From: Phoebastria nigripes
Taxonomy: Eukaryota > Chordata > Aves > Procellariiformes > Diomedeidae
NCBI GenBank assembly: GCA_035582835.1
Contig: JAYKAV010002662.1
Coordinates: 1,968,475 to 2,032,474, forward strand
Direction of reading: 5' to 3'
DNA: 64,000 nucleotides
The position numbers were made by a program, and so were the translations under genes. The notes under the pieces were generated by a model, which was not told the DNA's origin, did not search any database, and was given only the letters and a program-made list of their open reading frames with translations. Of the stretch, positions 56,889 to 64,000 are shown piece by piece. The first letter of the stretch is position 1, and the number at the start of each line of letters is the position of its first letter.

Positions 56889-59800
56889 TAGTTATTTGGT
56901 CTGCATTGGTAAGTGCCCTAACTTCAATCTGGCTGTGAGAGACTAAACCCAAGCTAGCCTAGGCTTCAATAGGCACTGCCAGAGATGGTTCAGCTCTTCA
57001 GCATCTCCTGGGATGCCAGCCTGTCTCCATCATCTACAGACATCCTAGGAAAACTCCTCCAGCTTAAGCACCTCAGGGAGGCACCTGACATTAGGCTGGA
57101 TGAATCTGATCCTCTGTGCCTTATAATGGCATAACCAGAGTCACTAGCTTTGGAAAGGCATTAAAAGTGAGAAAGCCTATGAAAGCATGCTGTATTGTCA
57201 TTAGGGTAAATGTTTAACATCATTATGCTAAAGGAGTTGGGTTGGGTTTTTTTTTGAGTGTATCTGTCATTTGATTCCTAACCTCAAAGACCAAAAAAGT
57301 GACCTGCTTTCAGAGACTGGCTGCTTGGTGTCACAGGAAAGCAGATTTCTTTTTAAGGGGATCCATATGGACATACAAATCTACCATTGCTTTTGAAAAC
57401 TGAATTAGTCTTTAGTTTGCTTTTACTTCAACTGAAAGCATTGCGTTAGCAACCAGGAGGACTGGATATTATTAGTAACCTCTTACAGGAAATGTGGTGT
57501 GTCATGGGTTGAGCATATATTTTTCTGCAAAATGCAGTGTACAGTGAAATGGGGGGAATAAGTAAACATAAAGTGCTTATACAGCAGTTCACTCTATTTG
57601 AATGCCCAGCAATACACCTCTGAGGTTACCTGCTCAAAAAGGAAGGAGGAAATGATATTTGAGATTTATTTTTGGCTAAAAGCATGAAGTGCAAATAGCT
57701 CTTTGTGCAAAATGTCAGCTGCATTTCTGGGAAGCAAACAACATTGCCTTAATAATCCATGGTAAATAACAACACTAAGAATGTTACCACCTATTATATA
57801 CCCCTGCAGGTGTATCTGGATAAACTTACGTAACTGTAGTTTGACATACAAAATAAATACGGAAAAGTAAAACAAGGCATTTAAAACAAGTTATTCTGTG
57901 AACAGCAGAATTAATGAAGTGTAGGATGAAACTCCGATTCAGATAACAAAATTTGGGTTCCTACGTGGAGGTATTCATGTACGGAGAGACGTCTGAGCTA
58001 CCACTACAGTCTGCAGAGATGTAGGGCTTGACTCAGTTTTGTCTAATGCCACTGGGGATACTATAAGATATCCATCCTGGCCTCCAACTAGACACAGATC
58101 TCTCATAATAGTGTGTTGTGTCAGCCAGTTGCCTCAGGGTGACTTGGGCATGCTAGGGTCAGTTGGCACTAGATGACTACATATTGGCAGCTGCATGCAG
58201 CCCTAATGTGGTCACCTGTATTTGGTCAGGCTCCATTGTCTGCATGATGAACCTCTTTTGATTGAAACGGGGCTTAGATGACCCATTAGACCATCAAGCT
58301 TTGGTTGAGGGTTGGAGGCAGCTGCCATCCTTGAAACGTGATTCAGTTCCCTAAACACCACTGGTCTGATGCCTGCTGCGACACCCTGTTGTGTCCTGGC
58401 TAAATGAAACCTGCAGCTTTAGGAGGACACAAATCTCGTGTACGTCTGGTACAGATGTCTCAGATAACCTCAAACAACAGTAGACACCTCTGTTAAGGTA
58501 ACTGAATTGAACCTATAAAGTCCAGATTTTTATTCTGGATGTCTTTGTCCCCTCCCTTACTCCAGCTCCTTCCCATGTCCCTAGGTTGCCACTGGGAAGG
58601 AGACACATGCTGTGCCTTGTTCCAAGCTTTGTCTGCACTGGTGGCCTGGGCAGTGTCTCTTCTTTACCAACGTACTTATTTTCAGGATGCTTGTAGCAAT
58701 GTGGTTGTCTCTGAGACCTCATCCCTCTATCAAATTTGGTTGAAAATGGCTAAAATGATTCTGCCAGTGACTCCTTTGCTGATGGACTCCCACCTGCTTG
58801 GCAGTATATCCAGTACTCTGGCTTTCAACTACCTATCAGACAACATCACTTGCAATACGTCTGAGTGGGATATGTAGTGAAAGATTGATTCATACCAGAC
58901 CGCCACGGTGATTAAGAGGAGACCCACACAAGCTGTCAGTGACACTCCAGTATGATGGACCAGCTAAGAAACAATTAGCTTTAATCTCACTTTACTTTAG
59001 AGCAGGGTAGTGCTCAGTGCAGCAATAGTTTATTCAGCAGTTCCTAATGGACATGGGCATCTGCTGTGCTACCAACTGCTTTCATTTGTAATCACAGTGA
59101 TTGCAGAGAGTACTTTACAAAACAGTACTGACAGGACACTTCAAATGCAGAGTCACCAGAGTGATTAAGACCAGGCTAGTTTTCAAAATTCCAGCTCATA
59201 CATTCTGAATATTTGAAATAAGGGGGATGGTAGCAAAAGCTTGTGGCTCTTTGGTAGGGCCCAGGACTCTTTATACTGTTTATTTTGGTCTAGTAGACTT
59301 TATCAATTTAAAATACTATCAGAAAGACAGAAGCCAGGGGACTTACAAGTATTTCTGGTAGCATTAAGAGATCACAGAGAAAATATCTTCCCAAAGTCCA
59401 TTTTATTGCTAAAACAGCCAAAGTGCTGCAGCACTGATCCCTCCCTTGCAGTGCCACAGAGCTGGCACCCACCCACCTTGTACAGGCAGCAGATGAGTTG
59501 ATACCAGGCAATTTGGTCCTACTTTATTTTGGGTAAATATATTTTAGCTGATATTAGTTTGAGTCACCTTTGCCCCATTCCCATCATCCCAGGCACCTAC
59601 CTCCGGTGTGAGCTTCTTGCCCTTGTCAATCTGGCACAAAAGCTGTAATTTGTTCCTTCTTGGACCACAAGCAGGTGTAACGTCCCATACACAGCAGCTG
59701 GTGATCAGCCTGCAAGATGTATTACTGGGAATACCCTTCTAGAAGAAACTGGTTTTATTTATTGGATATAATTGTATATATTGGGGGAGGGGGGGAAACA

Positions 59801-60781
59801 TAGAACGTAAAAAAAGGTTTAAATCATCAAATATGTCACCCAAATGTGTAGTTGTGTCTAATCTTGCAGTGCACTACCAGAAAAGGTAGATAGTTCTGAA
59901 GTNGCAGGAACAAGAAGAAGCTAACTTACGGTCTCCAGTTCAGTTTGGATCTTCCCAAACATCTGTGAAAATCTTCAAATAGTTTTTTCCTGACTAGTAG
60001 CAGCATTTCCAGGCCCAAGCCTGCTTTGGGGTTGAGCCCTGCTCAGATTTAGCCACATTAATCCTGAGTGTGATGGCTTGTTTTTGCCTGGAGGGCAAAG
60101 GTTTTGAAACTATATGACCTATTAGGTGTTTATTCACAGTCGCAATGGATTTTCTTCATGGCCCAGAGGATATTTAAATCAAGACTGTCTGTGAAAATAC
60201 ATACAAATGTTTAGAAATTTTTCTAAATATACTATTTAAGTGCTATGCATATGTATATCATTATATACTATGAAATATAAATAACAATATTCACACTGAG
60301 TAAAAACCAAAAAGGTCCTGAAAACATTCTTCCTATAGTCTTTTTCTACATGTAAGCAGTACCTTTCCGGATGTCAATAAGTGTTGCAGTTAGTGATTTT
60401 CTCCAAGATGGAATACTGGCAATTACAGGAAATTCAATATACCACCACTTATGAGAATATTTACACTACGTATCTTCCAATGAAGATTTTATCCCATATT
60501 ATGTTTCTCAGCTTTGCCTTTTCTTTTTTGTGTTTTGGGGTGTCAGAGAGGGAGAGGGAATGTCAGAGTTTGTTATTGTCTATGCTAAACTTCTGCACCT
60601 GAAATAAAAGTGTTTGGAAATGTCTGCACTCCTCCTTTTCCTACTGAAATCACCTATAATTAGAGGTAGTTCCATGAACACTGGTGGTGTTACGGTGGCA
60701 CAGATTAGATGAGACCCTCCTGCTGCCAAGACCAAACATTTGTCCTCCACAACTAATCACTGATTTCCTTTTTGGTTTCAG

Positions 60782-61252
60782 GTGCTCAACCTGTTTCTTG
60801 CCTTGCTGCTAAGCTCTTTCAGTGCTGACAACCTCTCGGCACCAGACGAGGACGGGGAGATGAACAACCTGCAGCTTGCTTTTGCTCGGATCAACAGGGG
60901 TCTTCAGTACGTGAAACACACGACGTGGGATTTTTGCTGCAATGTCCTCCGACACCCCAAGACGACGGCTGAAAAGAAGGCAATGATGAAGCTTGCTGCC
61001 CAGAATACAGGTGCCCTTAACAATTGTGTGAACAGTCATACAACCACTGAGCTTGGCAAAGACATGGAGAATCACAAAGAGAACCACACTGAGGATGGGA
61101 TGAATAAAAATGGAGAGAAACACCTAGGAATTACAGACAATGATGATTTTATGACCAATCCTGACCTGTCCATTTGTGTTCCTATTGCTGTGGGAGAGTC
61201 GGATATTGAGGAGGAAGATGAGGAGCAGAGCACCTTTACAGAAATGGAGCAG
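60782..61252 (+). CDS. SCN5A: SCN5A exon (human exon 17 equivalent): end of IIS6 and II-III linker
   Basis: A 471-nt exon, phase 0 at both ends; acceptor GGTTTCAG, donor CAG|GTAGGC. It encodes the end of IIS6 ([18 protein letters not shown]), the conserved [19 protein letters not shown] and RTTWDFCC-like (HTTWDFCC) segment, then a variable linker rich in Asn, His, Lys and Glu, and finally the ankyrin-G binding motif VPIAVGESD (61178-61204) followed by an acidic, serine-containing tail (IEEEDEEQS) typical of casein kinase 2 sites. Human Nav1.5 has VPIAVAESD. The exon is longer than I recall for human; the selectivity Glu to ankyrin-motif Glu spacing is 170 codons against 155. Ankyrin-G binding places the channel at intercalated discs. 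Confidence 0.96.
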
Positions 61253-64000
61253 GTAGGCAACTAAAATGTTTGATAGTTGCAGCTTATTAAGATGGCCTTT
61301 GTTCCTACCCTTGCTCTGGATCCATGGCTCACGATGCAAATGTCCTATGGCCTAATGCTGCCTTTGATATGTTGTTAACTTCAGAAGAAGTTACACGTGC
61401 ATATCTAAGAGCAAAATTCAGTCTCCAACAAGAGGCGTTCCCTTTGTATTCTTTGTGCTTGTCTAGATTAATTCTTCTAACCAGAGCAATTAAACCCTTT
61501 CTCACACAGGAGCCTGGCTTTTTTTTCTTTCAGCTGAATCATGGGAATGTTACAGAACAAATCTTGGGTCCTCTGACTATGGCAGGGGATTTTCTCAGTG
61601 TGCAAAAATGGGCAATGGCTTGGTTTGATTTGTGCAGTAAGAATCAAGGGCCAGGTAGTTCTCTTAAAAATACAGTGAGGCAGAGGCTGATATGACAAGG
61701 CACCAGAAAAAGAGAGAAGGTATGTAATCTTTTGTATTCAGACAGAAAAAATAGTTATTTGCCTGTTCTTTGGTGTGACATGGCAGATTTTCGTATTCCC
61801 CAGAGCACCCAGTAGTAAAGGCTGAAAAATTCTGTGTGGTTCGAAGTGTTGGTGTAAAACGGANAAGAAAAATCTTCACAGGAATGCTTTTCTTTCTCTC
61901 CTTCTCCCCCTCTCCCCTTTCCACCAGCTTTATCTCTTGGCTCCACGCACCATATCTAGTGAATGTTTTCCAGACCCTCCAGCCTTGATCCAGCATCCTC
62001 TGACGCCGGCTGAGACCCGCGGAGTTCAGCAGGCACTGGATCAAAGCTCCTGTTTCAGATCCAGCTGTCAGGAGGGATCCTCAATCTCTCGGTTGAGGGG
62101 AAGAAAGTTTTGAAGCAAAACTGTCCTTAGAGAAGGGCTGTCCTAAAAAAGCCCCAAGGAAGGACTCTGTTGCTTCACTGAGGAAACCTTTGCAGTGTTA
62201 GTGCATCTGCTCACCAGCAAGTCTTACACATTGACCATCCCCTCGGGGAGCTGAAGGGCAAGGGGTCAGAAAACTTTCTCATCAAGCCCCACTGTCCAAA
62301 TAGACACCTAGATAACAAAAAAAGAAGTCTGGAACTTTTGGTAAACACTTTTAGGAAATTTTTGGTATCTTTTTTAAGGAATACTTCTATCGAAATGACC
62401 TGTGGATCAGTGTGGGTAGCATGGATAGTATCTATTTTTTTCTTTGAAGTCCTTTTCTATTCCCAGCATTGTATTAGTTAAATCTACAAGCAGAGTACAC
62501 TTGAAAAGTGAAATATGAATATAGTGGATGGGTTTCTTAGTATTAGCCAATCTGCAAATACTGGCTAGTATAAATGCGTTTCATAGTGTAAAAACGTGTT
62601 TAATTCTGGAGGTTTGGGGTTTTTTTCGTTTTTTTTTTTTTTTCTTTTTGGCCTTTAAAGATATCCACACCTTTCTGCTACATCCGACAGAGGGTCATAA
62701 TCTTAAAAACTCTCAGATTTTTCCTTCACAGTGCAAAGCAAAAGTTTATTGAAACTTTGCATGTAAGTGTCCATGAGTTCTGGAAGCATGTGTGTGTGTG
62801 TGTGTGTGCATGCACACGTGTGTATGTTGCATCACTGTATTCCACCTTCCTCGAGATAAATAGCAACGTTCACAATTGCAAGCTAAACTGCAGCATAGAG
62901 CACGGAGGGTTTGGGATTTTTACATCTTACTGTACCTTAAAAGTACAGAAATGCGGATTTCTATTTAGCTGCACAATGTGTCCACGTAGGTGCTGGTGTG
63001 TGTATTAGTAGACAGAACAGGTAGCTGTCCATTTTATGCTGTACAGCAAGTAAATGTGGAATTAGACCTTTAGTGACATCTATTAGAGTCATGAGGGAGA
63101 GAATTGATGTAGAAAAATAGGCATTTTAGTGAAACGGAACATTATGAATAAAAGTTGATCTGAAAATATTAAGAAAACTTCCTCAAATTGTTTCAATAAT
63201 ATTGAAACATTATCATATGTAATATAAACATCGAGGATTCAGAGTGAAACAAAGTAGGAGGAAACAAAACCCGGTAGGAGAAGCAAACCAAAATACTGTT
63301 TTCACACTGTATCTTTTCATGAAATTTTCAATAAACATTAGAGTAACATTGTCACATTACCACAACATATTTGGATCACAGTGAAATAGCATAGTTCACT
63401 GCTAGTGTGTGCATTAAATAGAAGGCATGGAGTTGAGAAATGTATTAATTAGCTTTGTCACTAGTGTTTTCCAGGCTTTGACAAACAGCTGCTGCAAGGC
63501 ACTGCNGTTCCCCTGTGCATAGCCCTCATCAATGGTTTTCAACCTTTGTCCACAGGTTGAAAAGGGACTGAGGGTTCTGCTGCTGAAAAGGTTCAAACAA
63601 GAAATGAGTTCATGTATCCAGCAAAAAAATTTATCAAATTTCTAGTGAGGAAAATGTGTGCAGGGGGTTCCAACTCAAAGACTCAAAATACATTGGCATA
63701 ATAAATAAACAAAAATAGGAAGAAGCTCAACAGCAGAAATGATAATTGTGTAATGAGCTTTGCATTTGCTTTCCTGCAAAACCCTAATAAATTTGCGCAG
63801 CTGTAAATGTCTCCATAAGGAGCAGAGCCCTGAGAAAGCAGATCCCAAATGATTCAAAGAGCTGTCATTTTTAATGGTGCCCATTCCAAAGATGTATGGT
63901 CTCTGGACCCACAAAAAAATCTCTTGATCAACACGTAGGTTACTGCAGAAGATGTTCTTGCACCTGTAGGTCAGTATGAAATCCCAGTTCCCTGGAGATA
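61253..64000 (+). other. Start of the next intron (no exon recognised)
   Basis: 2.7 kb after the last exon. The next expected exon (rest of the II-III linker, ending in a DCF-type motif before domain III) was not found by eye, although weakly conserved linker sequence is easy to miss. The region contains poly(T) at about 62629-62643 and a TG repeat at 62789-62808. Confidence 0.65.
62789..62808. repeat. (TG)10 microsatellite
   Basis: Ten TG units followed by CATGCACACGTGTGTATG, a self-complementary alternating purine-pyrimidine extension. Confidence 0.93.

Larger units (their letters stand above)
38682..60781 (+). other. Large 22.1-kb intron before the II-III linker exon
   Basis: GT-AG intron, the longest complete one in the window. 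Recognised contents are CR1 relics at 42937-43150, 43889-44035 and 56697-56888, a possible trace at about 54785-54830, an AT palindrome at 48059-48086, an A-run/GAA repeat at 51497-51547, and an AT-rich stretch at about 54180-54240. No nested gene, processed pseudogene or RNA gene is recognised; the longest open frames (about 130 residues) lack homology I know and fall in different frames and strands. Confidence 0.75.

Noticed and set aside
58539..58877. 112-residue open frame in the long intron
   Set aside because: No recognisable homology, coding pattern or splice context.
61324..61695. 123-residue open frame downstream of the last exon, considered as the next linker exon
   Set aside because: Composition and sequence do not resemble the SCN II-III linker, and no acceptor/donor pair in the right phase was found.

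Overview
This window is vertebrate nuclear DNA, almost certainly from a bird. The evidence is long GT-AG introns, several CR1 LINE 3' ends that finish in the typical tandem ATTCTATG-type repeat, and a solo LTR beginning TGTCCCGGTTTTGGCTGGG, a kind common in avian genomes. Isolated single N bases are scattered through the window; none falls in an exon called here.

The one gene I can support is an internal segment of a voltage-gated sodium channel alpha subunit on the + strand, best assigned to SCN5A (Nav1.5). Nine coding exons are visible: 10344-10485, 12665-12862, 16642-16824, 19233-19634, 28872-29004, 31671-31909, 36742-36915, 38325-38681 and 60782-61252. They join in frame (2299 nt, 766 full codons), with GT donors and AG acceptors throughout, and appear to match human SCN5A coding exons 9 to 17. 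They encode the domain I pore loop and S6, the whole I-II linker, all of domain II, and the first part of the II-III linker with the ankyrin-G binding motif. Domain I upstream of the pore loop and everything after the early II-III linker lie outside the window or were not found.

Layout: 1-10343 is upstream intron with one CR1 copy. 10344-19634 holds the pore-loop/S6 exons and the first two linker exons, with a sense solo LTR in the first intron. 19635-28871 is a 9.2-kb intron with a CpG-rich patch. 28872-38681 holds the end of the linker and domain II. 38682-60781 is a 22.1-kb intron with CR1 relics and simple repeats. 60782-61252 is the S6 tail/II-III linker exon, and 61253-64000 is the following intron. 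I see no RNA gene, CRISPR array, operon or second protein-coding gene.

The most interesting points are a tyrosine, instead of mammalian Nav1.5 cysteine, next to the domain I selectivity aspartate (predicting a tetrodotoxin-sensitive heart channel), a linker that mixes SCN5A-like and SCN10A-like motifs, and a sense ERV LTR with a perfect CRE and a poly(A) signal just upstream of the S6 exon. I found no convincing unknown system.
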